Made by a program: the position numbers and the translations under genes. Below are positions 37,190 through 46,966 of a stretch of DNA of 64,000 bases, piece after piece (within the stretch, counting starts at the first letter, position 1; the number at the start of each line of letters is the position of its first letter). The stretch is taken from contig NZ_CP035494.1 of the NCBI RefSeq assembly GCF_004135285.1, forward strand, positions 3,286,001 through 3,350,000, in the 5' to 3' direction. This stretch comes from Microbacterium protaetiae. Lineage in GTDB: Bacteria; Actinomycetota; Actinomycetes; Actinomycetales; Microbacteriaceae. The notes beneath the pieces were generated by a model, which saw only the letters and a program-made list of their open reading frames with translations, was not told where the DNA came from and searched no databases.

Positions 37190-38343
37190 CAGTTTCCTGC
37201 CTTCTGAGAGTCGAGGTGCGCGATGACCATGTCGCGGAAGCGGTCGAAGAGGTAGTTGGCATCGTGCGGTCCCCCGGCGGCCTCGGGGTGGTACTGCACG
37301 CTGAAGGCGGGGATGTCGAGGGCCCGCAGGCCCTCGACGACATCGTCGTTGAGGTCGACGTGGCTCACCTCCACGCGCCCGTACCCGTGCGGGCTCTCGA
37401 CGGCCCCGGTGCGGGGCACGTCGACGGCGAAGCCGTGGTTGTGGGCGGTGATCTCCACTCGACCGGTCTGTTTGTCCAACACCGGCTGGTTGATGCCGCG
37501 GTGGCCGAACGGCAGCTTGTAGGTGCCGAAGCCGAGGGCGCGCCCCAACAGCTGGTTGCCGAAGCAGATGCCGAAGAACGGAAGTCCATCGTCGAGCACG
37601 TTGCGCAGCACCTCGACGTGGCGGTCGGATGCCGCGGGGTCGCCGGGCCCGTTGGAGTAGAACACCGCCACCGGGTCGATGGCCGAGATCGCTTCGAACG
37701 TGGCATCCTGCGGCAGCAGGTGCACCTCGAAGCCGCGACGGGCCAGGTTGTCGACGGTGGCCTGTTTGATGCCGAGGTCGAGCACGGCGAGGTTGCCGAT
37801 CTTCTCGCCCTGTGCGCTGGTGACCGCGCTGGCGGTGATCGAAACGGCCGCCGACAGGTTCTGCCCAGCCATCTCGGGGGCCTCGCGCACGACACGCAGC
37901 TGCTCATCGGGGTCGAGATCGGCGGCCTCACCCGAGAAGATGCCGCCGCGCATGCTGCCGGCCGACCGGATGTGCCGGGTGACCGCGCGCGTGTCGATGC
38001 CGCTGATGCCGACGATGCCGTCCTGCTCCAGTGCGGCATCCAGCGAGGTGGTCGCCCGCCAGTTCGACACGACCCGCGAGGGGTCGCGCACGATATAGCC
38101 GGCCACCCAGATGCGGCGGGACTCGGGGTCTTCGTCGTTCATGCCGGTGTTGCCGATGTGCGGCGCCGTCTGCAGCACTATCTGCCCCGCGTACGAGGGA
38201 TCGGTGAGGGTCTCCTGGTACCCGGTCATCCCGGTGGAGAAGACCACTTCGCCCAGGGTGGTGCCGCGGGCGCCGTAGGCGCGGCCACGGTGGCGGGTGC
38301 CGTCCTCCAGAATGAGCACGGCGGGGTCGGTGGTGAGGGTCAT
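37189..38343 (-). CDS. carA: Carbamoyl phosphate synthase small chain
   Basis: 384 residues. Glutaminase subunit. An N-terminal domain with [17 protein letters not shown], and a class I amidotransferase with [14 protein letters not shown] (Cys nucleophile) and [11 protein letters not shown]. Supplies ammonia to CarB. Overlaps by 4 bp with the upstream membrane gene and adjoins carB. Confidence 0.98.
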
Positions 38344-38849
38344 GCGGCGGATCCTGTCCGGGAGTCGTGGATGAGCGGGCGGATGCTGTCGGCCAGCGCT
38401 GTGGCTGAGGCATCCCGAGCCCGAAGATAGGTGTCGACACGCGTGCCGAGGTCGGTGCGCCAGGTGACGCGCACCAGGCCGTCCTTCTCGACGACACGGT
38501 CGATGGCCACGGTGGCCTGGGCGACATCGGCGATGCGCTCGGCCGGGATCACCAGGCGCTGCTGCCCGGGGATATCGAGGGCGATGCCGGTGTCGGCCAC
38601 GATGATGTCGGCCCGCGAGCGGTAGCCGAGACCGGGAGCAGCGATGCGCTCCAGGGGCTCGTCCTGGCGGGTGGTGGCCACGTAGAGGCCGTCATAACGC
38701 CCTGACACCGTCGCCTCAGCGGGTAGATCGTGCACCGAGGTCAGCGGCGCGGCGTCGCGGCGGGTTCGTCGATACCAGCCCCACGCCATGAGGGCGAGCA
38801 GCACGAGGGCTATCGCGACCATCAACAGCAGAGCGCCTTCGCGGGTCAT
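38340..38849 (-). CDS. PH-like membrane protein of pyr operon
   Basis: 169 residues. One N-terminal membrane helix (about 6-25) followed by a soluble domain rich in beta strands. The same position between pyrC and carA is held by such a gene (annotated as PH-like domain or transporter) in many actinobacteria, including mycobacteria (Rv1382-like). Function unknown. Overlaps both neighbours by 4 bp, so it is translated as part of the operon. Confidence 0.75.
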   Translation of the reverse strand: MTREGALLLMVAIALVLLALMAWGWYRRTRRDAAPLTSVHDLPAEATVSGRYDGLYVATTRQDEPLERIAAPGLGYRSRADIIVADTGIALDIPGQQRLVIPAERIADVAQATVAIDRVVEKDGLVRVTWRTDLGTRVDTYLRARDASATALADSIRPLIHDSRTGSAA

Positions 38850-40150
38850 GCCGATACCTCCTCAGTCAGTACGCCGTCGGCGACCGTGACGCGCCCGGCA
38901 TGCACCGTATAGCGCACGCTGCCGGGCAGCTCGCGGCCGAGGTATGGCGAGTTCACGCTGCGCCCGCGCAGATCGGCGCGATCGAACGTGCCGCCGGCGG
39001 CGGGATCGTAGAACGTCAGCTCGGCGGGTTCGCCCGCAGCGACGGGGCGGCCATGACCGGCCAGTCGCCCGATCGCGGCCGGGGTGTGCGACATGACGCG
39101 CGCGACATCGGCCCAGCGCAGCATCCCGGTCTCGACCATGGCCGCGTGCACGACGCGCAGTGCCGATTCCAGGCCGACCATGCCGTTGGCGGCGGCCTGC
39201 CACTCGCACGACTTCGACTCGGCGGGATGCGGCGCGTGGTCGGTCGCGACGATGTCGATCGTCCCGTCGGCCAGGCCCTCGCGCACGGCCTGCACGTCTT
39301 CGTCGCGTCGCAGCGGCGGGTTCACCTTGAACCGCGCGTCATAGCCGCGCACGAGCTCTTCGGTCAGCAGCAGGTGGTGCGGTGTGACCTCGGCCGTGAC
39401 GTTGACGCCGCGCTTCTTCGCCCACCGGATGAGGTCGACCGAGCCCGCCGTGGACAGATGGCACACGTGCAGCCGCGAGCCGACGTGCTCGGCCAGCAGC
39501 ACGTCGCGGGCGATGATCGATTCTTCGGCCACCGCCGGCCATCCAGCAAGTCCCAGTTCGGCCGAGACGGTGCCCTCGTTCATCTGGGCGCCTTCGGTCA
39601 GCCGCGGGTCCTGTGCGTGCTGGGCCACCACGCCATCGAACGCCTTCACGTACTCGAGCGCCCGGCGCATGATCAGCGGGTCCCACACGCAGAAGCCGTC
39701 ATCGCTGAACACCCGCACGCGGGCCCGGGATGCCGCCATCGCGCCGATCTCGGCCAGTCGCTGGCCCTTTTGCCCGACGGTGACCGCGCCGATCGGCTGC
39801 ACGGTGACCAGGCCCGCGGCCTCGCCCAGCGCGAGCTCCTGCTCGACGACGCCGGCGGTGTCTGCAACCGGTGAGGTGTTCGGCATCGCGAACACGGCGG
39901 TGTAACCACCGGCGGCGGCCGCGCGTGAGCCGGTGAGCACCGTCTCGGATGCCTCGTACCCGGGCTCGCGCAGGTGTGTGTGCAGATCGACCAGGCCGGG
40001 CAGGGCGATGAGCCCGTCGGCGTCGACGACGCGGGCACCCGCGTGGTGCAGCCCCGTGCCGATCTCGGTGATGCGGCCGTCTTGGATGAGAATGTCGGCG
40101 GACTCGCCGCCTTCGAGGGATGCTCCGTGGAACAGGAGGCTCTCGGTCAT
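38846..40150 (-). CDS. pyrC: Dihydroorotase
   Basis: 434 residues. Closes the ring of carbamoyl aspartate to dihydroorotate. [21 protein letters not shown] carries the zinc-binding Hx[16 protein letters not shown], the NPPLR and [12 protein letters not shown] segments carry the remaining ligands and catalytic Asp. Overlaps pyrB by 4 bp. Confidence 0.97.
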   Translation of the reverse strand: MTESLLFHGASLEGGESADILIQDGRITEIGTGLHHAGARVVDADGLIALPGLVDLHTHLREPGYEASETVLTGSRAAAAGGYTAVFAMPNTSPVADTAGVVEQELALGEAAGLVTVQPIGAVTVGQKGQRLAEIGAMAASRARVRVFSDDGFCVWDPLIMRRALEYVKAFDGVVAQHAQDPRLTEGAQMNEGTVSAELGLAGWPAVAEESIIARDVLLAEHVGSRLHVCHLSTAGSVDLIRWAKKRGVNVTAEVTPHHLLLTEELVRGYDARFKVNPPLRRDEDVQAVREGLADGTIDIVATDHAPHPAESKSCEWQAAANGMVGLESALRVVHAAMVETGMLRWADVARVMSHTPAAIGRLAGHGRPVAAGEPAELTFYDPAAGGTFDRADLRGRSVNSPYLGRELPGSVRYTVHAGRVTVADGVLTEEVSA

Positions 40151-41133
40151 CGTGCGTCCTCCTTGTTCGTGTCGGTCTCATCCGCCGGCGCGGGCCGCTC
40201 CCCCGCCAGCAGCAGGTAGAGCGCCGCCATGCGCACAGACACCCCGTTGGTCACCTGATCGAGAACGGTCGACCGGGGCGAGTCCGCGGCTTCTGCGCAG
40301 ATCTCCAAGCCCCGGTTCATCGGACCGGGATGCATCACCATCGTACCCTGTGGAAGCGCCGCGAAGCGCTCGGGATCCAGCCCCCAGCAACGTGAATACT
40401 CCCGTTCGGTGGGGAAATACGCGGCGTTCATGCGCTCCAGTTGGATGCGCAGCATCATCAGCGCGTCGGGCCCGTCGGCGATGGCTTCGTCGAGGTCGTA
40501 GCCGACCTGCGCCGGCCAGGCCGTGACATCCTGCGGCACCAGCGTGGGCGGGGCCACGAGGGTGACCTCGGCGCCGAGGGTGTGCAGCAGCCACACGTTT
40601 GAGCGCGCGACGCGCGAGTGCAGGATGTCGCCGACGATCGTCACGCGAAAGCCTTCGAGGTCGCGTCCTCGGCTGTCGGCACCGTAGCGGCGCTTGCGCA
40701 TCGTGAAGGCGTCCAGCAGCGCCTGCGTGGGGTGTTCGTGCGTGCCGTCGCCGGCGTTGAGCACGCCCGCGCTGATCCAGCCGCTGGTGGCCAGCGTCCG
40801 GGGCGCGCCGGAGGCGCCGTGACGGATGACCACGGCGTCGGCGGCCATGGCTTGCAGCGTCTGGGCGGTGTCTTGCAGCGACTCGCCCTTGGAGACCGAA
40901 GAGCCTTTGGCCGAGAAGTTGATGACATCGGCCGACAGCCGCTTGGCGGCGGCCTCGAACGAGATGCGGGTGCGTGTGGAGTCTTCGAAGAAGAGGTTCA
41001 CGACGGTCTTGCCGCGCAGCGTGGGCAGCTTCTTGACCTCGCGTTGCTGGGTGTCGGCCATGTCTTCGGCGACGTCGAGAATCCGCAGGGCGTCCTCTCG
41101 CGAGAGCGTCTTGGTGTCGAGCAGATGCCTCAT
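40147..41133 (-). CDS. pyrB: Aspartate carbamoyltransferase catalytic chain
   Basis: 328 residues. Joins carbamoyl phosphate and aspartate. [19 protein letters not shown] binds carbamoyl phosphate; [12 protein letters not shown] at the C-terminal domain binds aspartate. No regulatory subunit gene, as usual in Gram-positives. Overlaps pyrR by 4 bp. Confidence 0.97.
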   Translation of the reverse strand: MRHLLDTKTLSREDALRILDVAEDMADTQQREVKKLPTLRGKTVVNLFFEDSTRTRISFEAAAKRLSADVINFSAKGSSVSKGESLQDTAQTLQAMAADAVVIRHGASGAPRTLATSGWISAGVLNAGDGTHEHPTQALLDAFTMRKRRYGADSRGRDLEGFRVTIVGDILHSRVARSNVWLLHTLGAEVTLVAPPTLVPQDVTAWPAQVGYDLDEAIADGPDALMMLRIQLERMNAAYFPTEREYSRCWGLDPERFAALPQGTMVMHPGPMNRGLEICAEAADSPRSTVLDQVTNGVSVRMAALYLLLAGERPAPADETDTNKEDAR

Positions 41134-41660
41134 GATTCGATCGTCACCTCATCGGCGCCGTCAACTTCGGTGAGGCGCACGTTGACGCGCTCGTCGCTGG
41201 CGCTCGGCAGGTTCTTGCCGACGAAGTCGGGCCGGATCGGCAGTTCGCGATGCCCCCGGTCGACGAGGATCGCCAGCCGCACCGCTGCGGGGCGCCCGAT
41301 GTCTTGCAGAGCGTCGAGGGCGGCGCGGATGCTGCGGCCCGAGAAGAGCACATCGTCGACGAGCACCACCGTCTTGCCGTCGATACCGCCGGGCGGAATC
41401 TGGGTGGGTTGCGGCGTGCGAGTGGGATGCCGGTGCAGATCGTCGCGGTACATCGTGACATCGAGCGAGCCGACGGGAATCTCGGCGCCGCTCACCTCTG
41501 CGACCAGCTGCGCGACACGGTGCGCCAGATTCACGCCGCGGGTCGGGATTCCGAGGATGACCAGATCGTCTGCGCCCTTGTTGGATTCGAGGATCTCGTG
41601 CGAGATCCGTCGCAGTGCACGTTGTATGTCAGCGTCGTGCAGCACGGTGCGCGTGCTCAT
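41130..41660 (-). CDS. pyrR: PyrR bifunctional regulator/uracil phosphoribosyltransferase
   Basis: 176 residues. Binds pyr mRNA when UMP is high, and has a weak uracil phosphoribosyltransferase fold. [21 protein letters not shown] is the PRPP loop. First gene of the pyrR-pyrB-pyrC-carA-carB-pyrF operon. A candidate PyrR-binding hairpin lies directly upstream of its ribosome site. ATG 41660 with GAAGGGAG at 6-nt spacing. Confidence 0.95.
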   Translation of the reverse strand: MSTRTVLHDADIQRALRRISHEILESNKGADDLVILGIPTRGVNLAHRVAQLVAEVSGAEIPVGSLDVTMYRDDLHRHPTRTPQPTQIPPGGIDGKTVVLVDDVLFSGRSIRAALDALQDIGRPAAVRLAILVDRGHRELPIRPDFVGKNLPSASDERVNVRLTEVDGADEVTIES

Positions 41661-41666
41661 CGCCGC

Positions 41667-41690
41667 TCCCTTCTCCGCCTCACGGGACGG
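41667..41690 (-). promoter_or_regulatory. PyrR-type RNA hairpin beside the pyrR ribosome site
   Basis: On the transcript a hairpin (41675-41690) has stem CCG-U-CC pairing with GG-CGG, a bulged U and the loop CGUGA, giving CCCGUGAGGC, similar to the PyrR consensus of CNGNGAGGC type. It is followed directly by the ribosome site GAAGGGAG (41667-41674). The arrangement fits repression of translation, as reported for mycobacterial pyr. TAGACT (41715-41720) may be the -10. Confidence 0.65.
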
Positions 41691-41773
41691 TGTTAAAGGT
41701 TGCTTGCTCGTTCGAGTCTACCGGGTCGCCGTTCTGGCGCGGGGGACGGCAACGCAGGGGGCATCGGGCCGGC

Positions 41774-43672
41774 TCACAGTCTGAGCGCGTCGCTCGGCCG
41801 GATGCGGGCGGCGCGACGGGTCGCGACGATACTGCCCAGTACCCCGACGAGCACACCGCAGGCGATCGCCCCGGGCGCGAGCCGGAGATCGAAGATCGGC
41901 GACCAGCCTTGGACGATGGTCATCGTCAGCACGGCGCCGAGGCCAGCCAGCAGCCCGACGAGTCCGCCGATAAATCCCACGATCGCCGCTTCACAGCTCA
42001 CGAGGGAAGCGATATGGACTGACCTGGCGCCCAGCGCACGACGAAGTCCGATCTCCTGCTTCCTCTCCCCGATGGACAGACTCATCGCGTTGGTGAGGCT
42101 GGCGATGGCAACCAGAAGCGAGACCCCCGTGAGGATGAAGAGCGTCGTCTGCACACTCGCTTCGACTTCGCTGCGGACCGTTGTCGGGTCCACAGGCGCT
42201 CGGACCGTCACGGACGACGGGCGGAACGGATTCACCGCCAACGGCGCCTGGTGCGCGATCTGCTGGGCTGCGCCCGTGTGCGAGAGGATCAGGGCGCTTC
42301 GATGCTGGGGATCGGCCAGACGGAGAGTCTTCACGCCATCGGGTCCAACAAGCACCGCTCCTGTCTGCGCTGGGGAACGAGGCGCCGAGGTGATGACCCC
42401 CACGACGCTGAAGACCAGCCCAGAGATCTCGATGGTGGGGCGCATCGTCACTGCGGGCAACCCCAGTTGTGCGGCCAGCGACTTCCCCACCAGCGCTTCG
42501 TTCCCCGATAGCTGCACCAGCGGTCTTCTGGACCACTCGACCTCCAGGCGCGCGGCACCCGGATAATCGGACGACACGCCGCTTACCGGGACGTTCAGCG
42601 CCGGGCGCATGGCCGTGGCCGCCACCGGCAGCGCGTCGTAGTCGTCGAGTGTCGCGACCGCACCGACCCCACGAAGGCCAGACAGCGCTACGCGGATGGC
42701 GTCCGGATCAGGTGCTCCGGCGGGGAAGTCATCCGCGCTCCAGCCCACCGTGACGTCCCGGCTTTCGTGCGCGTCGAACTGGCTGGACACCTGGGCGCGA
42801 GCGGAACCCATGATGCCCAGGGTCGCCACGACCAGCCCCACCGCGAGTGCAACCGAACCGACCAGACCCGCCATTCGCCCCGTGCGAGAGAGCAATGACT
42901 CGAAAGCATCCCGGAGCACGTCGAACGGGCGCAACGTCGACGGACGCTCATGGTGCGCCGAGACACTCGCGCTCATCGCGAGAGCCGGCGACGCTGCCTG
43001 CCGCTGCGAACCTCCGGCGATCCGTCCGTCCTTGATCGTGACGACTCGATCCGCCCGCTCGGCGAGCTCATGGGAATGCGTCACCATGACCACCGTGGCG
43101 CCCGCGTCTGCGAGGGCGCGCAGCTGCTGGAATACCGCATCTCCGTTCTCGCTGTCGAGGTTGCCCGTGGGTTCATCAGCGAGAACCAGCGGTGCACCCG
43201 ACGCGAGAACCCGGGCGATCGCCACCCGCTGCCGCTGACCGCCACTGAGCGTATTTGCCGATTGCCAGATCTGGTCACCCAGGCCCACTGCTTCCAGCGC
43301 CTCGACAGCGCGGGCCCGGCGCTCCGAGCGCCGCACACCCCGGTAGAGCAGCCCCAGTTCCACACTGTCGATCACTGCGCGACGGTCAAGGAGATGAAAC
43401 GCCTGGAAGACGAATCCCAGAGTCGTGCTACGCAGCCGCGCCGATTCACGCCGACTCAGCGACGCGGTGTCCACGCCGTCCAGAAGGTAGACGCCCGAGT
43501 CCGGAGAATCGAGGAGCCCGAGAATGTTGAGCAAAGTGGACTTGCCGCCACCCGATGGCCCCTCGATCGCGACGAACTCCCCCTCGCCGATCTGCAGGCT
43601 CACGTCGTCCAGCGCACGGGTCACACCGAAGGCCCGGCACAGGTCGTCAACGCGAATCCGCATCGCGCTCAC
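41774..43672 (-). CDS. MacB-like ABC transporter, ATPase fused to permease
   Basis: 632 residues. The N-terminal ATPase has Walker A GPSGGGKS (38-45), signature LSGGQ (142-146), Walker B LVLADEP (162-168). The C-terminal half has a first membrane helix (about 265-285), a large outside domain and three more helices near the end (about 505-625): the MacB/FtsX fold in one polypeptide. GTG 43672 overlaps the adaptor stop by 4 bp; ATG 43663 is the alternative. It should work with the adaptor as an envelope export or signalling machine. Substrate unknown. Confidence 0.88.
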   Translation of the reverse strand: MSAMRIRVDDLCRAFGVTRALDDVSLQIGEGEFVAIEGPSGGGKSTLLNILGLLDSPDSGVYLLDGVDTASLSRRESARLRSTTLGFVFQAFHLLDRRAVIDSVELGLLYRGVRRSERRARAVEALEAVGLGDQIWQSANTLSGGQRQRVAIARVLASGAPLVLADEPTGNLDSENGDAVFQQLRALADAGATVVMVTHSHELAERADRVVTIKDGRIAGGSQRQAASPALAMSASVSAHHERPSTLRPFDVLRDAFESLLSRTGRMAGLVGSVALAVGLVVATLGIMGSARAQVSSQFDAHESRDVTVGWSADDFPAGAPDPDAIRVALSGLRGVGAVATLDDYDALPVAATAMRPALNVPVSGVSSDYPGAARLEVEWSRRPLVQLSGNEALVGKSLAAQLGLPAVTMRPTIEISGLVFSVVGVITSAPRSPAQTGAVLVGPDGVKTLRLADPQHRSALILSHTGAAQQIAHQAPLAVNPFRPSSVTVRAPVDPTTVRSEVEASVQTTLFILTGVSLLVAIASLTNAMSLSIGERKQEIGLRRALGARSVHIASLVSCEAAIVGFIGGLVGLLAGLGAVLTMTIVQGWSPIFDLRLAPGAIACGVLVGVLGSIVATRRAARIRPSDALRL

Positions 43673-44727
43673 CCCACGCGCACGCGGTCGCCGACGACGA
43701 GGTCGCCATCGGTAGCGACTATGGCGCTCGTGCCATCCAACTCGCCGACCTCCGTCACTGCGACTGCCAAGAAGCTCCCGTCGGTCTGTTGCTTGAGGAC
43801 GCGGGCACTCGTCGCGCCTGCACCGATCACCGCCGTGCTCGGTACCGTCAGCCCTTTCGGCGCGACCTCCCTCAAGACGATCACCGCTACTATCGCCCTG
43901 CCGTCCTGAGCTGTCGCGAACGGCTTCACTGGCACCATCGCGACTTTGGCATCGTCGCCGTCGCGGTCGACCGCGGTCACGGTGCCGTCGACCGTCTGGC
44001 CGGTCGTCGTCAGCTGGACCTTCATCCCGGTCTCGATCCCTTCGGCGATGCTGGAAGACACGCCCACCCGTGCGACGAGATTGCCGGAGGAGAACGAGGC
44101 GGACGCATCCGCTGACAGCACATCGCCGATCGTCGGAGCCGATGTCAACCGCATCGCCTTCGGGATCACGATCAGCGCAGAGGCCGGGACCACATCGGGC
44201 GCGCTCGCGTGGGCGCGCGCGTACATCGATGACACGGCCGCCGCAGTCGCCCCGTCATAAACACCCGTCACGGAGATGCGCAACGCGCGCTGGAGCTGTT
44301 CGACATCGGGGCCGGAGCTCCCATGTTCGAGATCCCTGTAGAACGGGAACTTCCCCACGAGAGCAAAGACGGGACGACCGTTCAACGTGATGAACGACTC
44401 TCCGGACGACACGACCTGCCCGCGCGCCACCGGGCGGCCGGTCACCACCGTCGTCGCATCCGGCGCCGGCAGAACGCGCGTCACGACCGTGCTGTCCTGA
44501 ATCGTCCCACGAGCGCTGATTGTTTTCGCGAGCACGCCCTCCGACACGTCTGCGAGGACGGGGCCTGGGGGCGGAGCAGTCGCAACTGCGGCCCTCTGCG
44601 CCGGCGATTCGAAGGCGAGTGCGAGCCACCAGCCGGCGCCGAACACGAGGGTGAGCACGACCAATGCCGCGATCGCCCACCATGCGCGCCTCCCTCGTGG
44701 GCGGCGATGGTCAAGCTGCCGGAGCAT
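43669..44727 (-). CDS. Peptidoglycan-binding membrane-fusion adaptor
   Basis: 352 residues. A single membrane helix (about 15-38) is followed by an outside part: a lipoyl/beta-barrel-like domain of the HlyD type, a PG_binding_1 domain (GSSGPDVEQLQRALRISVTGVYDGATAAAV, about 135-165) and a C-terminal barrel. The composition fits an adaptor that anchors an ABC pump to the cell wall. Overlaps both the lipoprotein gene (17 bp) and the ABC gene (4 bp). Confidence 0.85.
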   Translation of the reverse strand: MLRQLDHRRPRGRRAWWAIAALVVLTLVFGAGWWLALAFESPAQRAAVATAPPPGPVLADVSEGVLAKTISARGTIQDSTVVTRVLPAPDATTVVTGRPVARGQVVSSGESFITLNGRPVFALVGKFPFYRDLEHGSSGPDVEQLQRALRISVTGVYDGATAAAVSSMYARAHASAPDVVPASALIVIPKAMRLTSAPTIGDVLSADASASFSSGNLVARVGVSSSIAEGIETGMKVQLTTTGQTVDGTVTAVDRDGDDAKVAMVPVKPFATAQDGRAIVAVIVLREVAPKGLTVPSTAVIGAGATSARVLKQQTDGSFLAVAVTEVGELDGTSAIVATDGDLVVGDRVRVG

Positions 44728-45586
44728 GCTCCGCGATCACTTCATCGATCTTCTTGTCGATGGCCGCCACGCGCTTTCCCATCCGGACAATATCGTCGCC
44801 GTACTTATCTAATTGAGCGACTTGAGCATTCCACTCCGCATCGTAATATGCTTTCCGCCAGCCGCTGCTCTCCCGACAATCGAAATCGAAGGTGGCCGTC
44901 TTGACCTCGTCATCAGATATACTCCACGATCCGTCATCGAGCCCATAAAGGACGTTCATGCTCTGGCTCGGCATCTTCAACGGATTGTCAGGCAGGTCTG
45001 CGATTCCCAGTGGCAGCATGCAAGTCCGCCATTGAGACTCCGAACTTGTCACGCTCGGGTCTGATGCTGCCGCCTCCTCCGCAGAGCTGGCCACGGTCAT
45101 GATGTAATTCACCGGATCATCAGAGGACGGCACTGCTTTCCGCGCCTCCGACTGACACGCTCGCAGGGTATCGAACTCCGCATCAGAGATCGATTGCGTC
45201 ATCTTCTGGAACCCTTCCCAATCGGCCGCGTTCTCCATGGGCGGGTTCATCGAGTAGTGATAGCCGTAGGTACTGGCGACACTCCGATTGAAGTTCCACA
45301 GTCCCAGTGCCGTGAGCATCGGGCTCTTCGCCTTCGCGTCGCGGTAGGGCACTTTCCACTCGTATCCGGCGTCCTCCATACACGGCTCGACTAGCAGGTT
45401 CTCGGCGTAGGTGTCGAGTGTGAGATCCCTCGTCTGGAACTGATCAAGCGGAAGAACCCACTGGTCGATGTTCTTCTCAGGGAGTTCGATCCCATCGGGT
45501 GCTGGAGCAAACGACGAGCAGGCCGGCAAGCCGGCAGACGCGCTCAAGAGAAGCGCCCCCACGAGTAGCGCGCTTTTCCACTTCAC
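44711..45586 (-). CDS. Predicted lipoprotein of ABC cassette
   Basis: 291 residues. Signal peptide with lipobox LPAC at about 20-23. The mature part has four further Cys, in EPCMEDAGY, LRACQSEA, WRTCMLPLG and FDCRESSG, likely forming two disulfides. Ends in a helical, charged region. No known domain. Base composition is less GC-rich than its neighbours, with AT-rich codons. Located 36 bp after the I36-like gene and overlapping the adaptor by 17 bp. Possibly a substrate receptor or chaperone for the pump. Confidence 0.75.
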   Translation of the reverse strand: MKWKSALLVGALLLSASAGLPACSSFAPAPDGIELPEKNIDQWVLPLDQFQTRDLTLDTYAENLLVEPCMEDAGYEWKVPYRDAKAKSPMLTALGLWNFNRSVASTYGYHYSMNPPMENAADWEGFQKMTQSISDAEFDTLRACQSEARKAVPSSDDPVNYIMTVASSAEEAAASDPSVTSSESQWRTCMLPLGIADLPDNPLKMPSQSMNVLYGLDDGSWSISDDEVKTATFDFDCRESSGWRKAYYDAEWNAQVAQLDKYGDDIVRMGKRVAAIDKKIDEVIAEHAPAA

Positions 45587-45622
45587 GACACGATCCCGCG
45601 GTGGTCATCAAGCACCGACTTC

Positions 45623-46096
45623 TCAACCACCGATCGGGACAAAAAGCGTCGCGAAGTACACGGAGTCGAGCGAGTCGTTGAAGCTCCCAGGCGGGGACCC
45701 ATTGGTGAAGTCACTGTCGCCATCATTGGTGCTCTTCTTGAACCACGCACCACCGTGGTTCTCATTCTTGAAGAAGTAGGCAGTGTCCGTTGAACCGTTG
45801 TTGAAGACGGACGACGCACTATCATGGCCGGTCCTCGAAGTACCGTAGTAGCTGAACGGCCTAAGCGCCGGAATATACTGCTTCAGTTTGATCACCGATG
45901 CGGTCGCCCCGCCCGTCTTGAACGCGGTGTCTCCCCAGAGACACGCGTACGTCGGCGGACAGTCGGTGGGCGCGGCGGCTTGTGCCGGTGCGGCGAACAA
46001 GAGCCCCCCGCCCATGACTCCGGCGATGGACCACAAACCCATTGCAACTCGCCCAGGCTTTTTCCGTCGAGGTCCTCTACCCTTGTATTCCCTCAT
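45623..46096 (-). CDS. Secreted I36-type inhibitor-like protein
   Basis: 157 residues. The N-terminus has 12 basic residues in 20, a hydrophobic core and a cleavage site after APAQA. The mature protein of about 116 residues starts with CPPTYACLWGD, the Cys-containing motif of peptidase inhibitor family I36, and ends with a Gly/Asn/Ser-rich beta region (TAYFFKNENHGGAWFKK). First gene of the cassette, with AGGGGA at 6-7 nt upstream of the ATG. It may inhibit a protease, or be a secreted effector; activity untested. Confidence 0.75.
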   Translation of the reverse strand: MREYKGRGPRRKKPGRVAMGLWSIAGVMGGGLLFAAPAQAAAPTDCPPTYACLWGDTAFKTGGATASVIKLKQYIPALRPFSYYGTSRTGHDSASSVFNNGSTDTAYFFKNENHGGAWFKKSTNDGDSDFTNGSPPGSFNDSLDSVYFATLFVPIGG

Positions 46097-46164
46097 GGCA
46101 ATTCCCCTTCAGCTCACCGTTGCGCCGTCTTCAATTCTCTTGAAACCCCATTGAAGCTGAAATG

Positions 46165-46219
46165 AGGTTATCAGTAGGCTCTCGAAAGGCTGAGACCGGA
46201 TCGTAACGAATTGGTAACG
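46165..46219 (-). promoter_or_regulatory. Promoter region of I36 cassette with CGTTAC direct repeats
   Basis: CGTTAC occurs twice on the minus strand (46214-46219, 46203-46208), 11 bp apart, one helical turn as for OmpR-type regulators. A -10-like TAACCT is at 46165-46170, 33 bp downstream. The region is AT-rich. A -35 is not seen, consistent with an activator. Confidence 0.45.
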
Positions 46220-46284
46220 TTGGACGTTCACGGCCGCTCATGGATAGGAATGGGTTACTCACGCTCGCCCGCGTATCCGCGGAC

Positions 46285-46665
46285 TCAGGCTCCGACAACG
46301 GCGACATGGTGATCCCGGGCCGCCCCCGCCAGGCGGCGGTCGAATGTCGCGAGAGTCGCTCCGTGCTCGATGGCGGTGGCCAGCACATACACGTCGGGGA
46401 GCCTCAACGTGGTCGCGGCCCGCAGACTCGCCACACGCAACGGCTCATCGAACAATGGCGCATACCGCTCGATCCCCAGCCGTGCCACATCATCGACGGC
46501 AGCTCGCTCTCGCCGTTCCCGGACCGGCCACACCAGCGTCTCGGCCAGCGTCACGGGATGCAGGAGCAGATCTTCTTCCGTGTCGAGAATCGAGAAGGCG
46601 TCGTCGGCATGGGCATCGTCCGTCGTCCAGTACGCGATCAGGATGCTGGCATCGAGGACGATCAC
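46285..46665 (-). CDS. vapC: VapC-type PIN-domain ribonuclease toxin
   Basis: 126 residues. The four acidic PIN residues are visible: Asp5 (VLDASILIAYW), Glu42 (TLAETL), Asp91 (RLPDVYVLATA) and Asp109 (TFDRRL). It probably cuts a tRNA or rRNA when not bound by VapB. GTG 46665 overlaps the vapB stop by 4 bp. A longer open frame upstream is the shadow of vapB. Confidence 0.9.
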   Translation of the reverse strand: MIVLDASILIAYWTTDDAHADDAFSILDTEEDLLLHPVTLAETLVWPVRERRERAAVDDVARLGIERYAPLFDEPLRVASLRAATTLRLPDVYVLATAIEHGATLATFDRRLAGAARDHHVAVVGA

Positions 46666-46919
46666 TCGGGCCAGTCCTTGCGGAGCTCCTCCAGATAGTT
46701 CGGCGGATAGTCGTACTTTCCGCGCGTCTCTTCCAGCACCTTCCGGCGATCGGCGCGCCGGGCAGCGCGCTTCGCTGTCAGGGATTCTGTTCCTGCTGCC
46801 GCGAGTCGTGCAACGAGCTCCGAACGCGACGCTCCCGGCCACTCCTTCGCCGCCAGCTCGAGTCCGGCCGCGAGCTCGGGTGTCTGGGTGACCTGGATAC
46901 GCGGCAATGTCGTTGCCAT
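46662..46919 (-). CDS. vapB: VapB-type antitoxin
   Basis: 85 residues. The N-terminal RIQVTQTPELAAGLELAA strand and helices resemble a ribbon-helix-helix DNA-binding domain; the C-terminal charged segment (RADRRKVLEETRGKYDYPPNYLEELRKDW) should wrap the VapC toxin. First gene of the pair. TACACT lies 6 nt before ATG 46919, so the mRNA is probably leaderless. Confidence 0.85.
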   Translation of the reverse strand: MATTLPRIQVTQTPELAAGLELAAKEWPGASRSELVARLAAAGTESLTAKRAARRADRRKVLEETRGKYDYPPNYLEELRKDWPE

Positions 46920-46925
46920 GCCGAC

Positions 46926-46954
46926 AGTGTACCACTAGAGATTCGGGTGGTACA
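46926..46954 (-). promoter_or_regulatory. Candidate VapBC operator and vapB -10
   Basis: The perfect inverted repeat TGTACCAC (46928-46935) and GTGGTACA (46947-46954) has an 11-bp spacer and overlaps the -10 TACACT (46926-46931). Such symmetry suits autorepression by a VapBC complex. Confidence 0.65.
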
Positions 46955-46963
46955 GACCACCCG
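46944..46963 (-). terminator. Hairpin after the MBL-Rieske gene
   Basis: Perfect 8-bp stem CGGGTGGT/ACCACCCG with 4-nt loop ACAG, 3 nt beyond the MBL-Rieske stop codon. It may terminate that transcript. Its left arm overlaps the right half of the vapBC inverted repeat, so the two functions may be combined. No T tract. Confidence 0.5.
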
Positions 46964-46966
46964 CGC

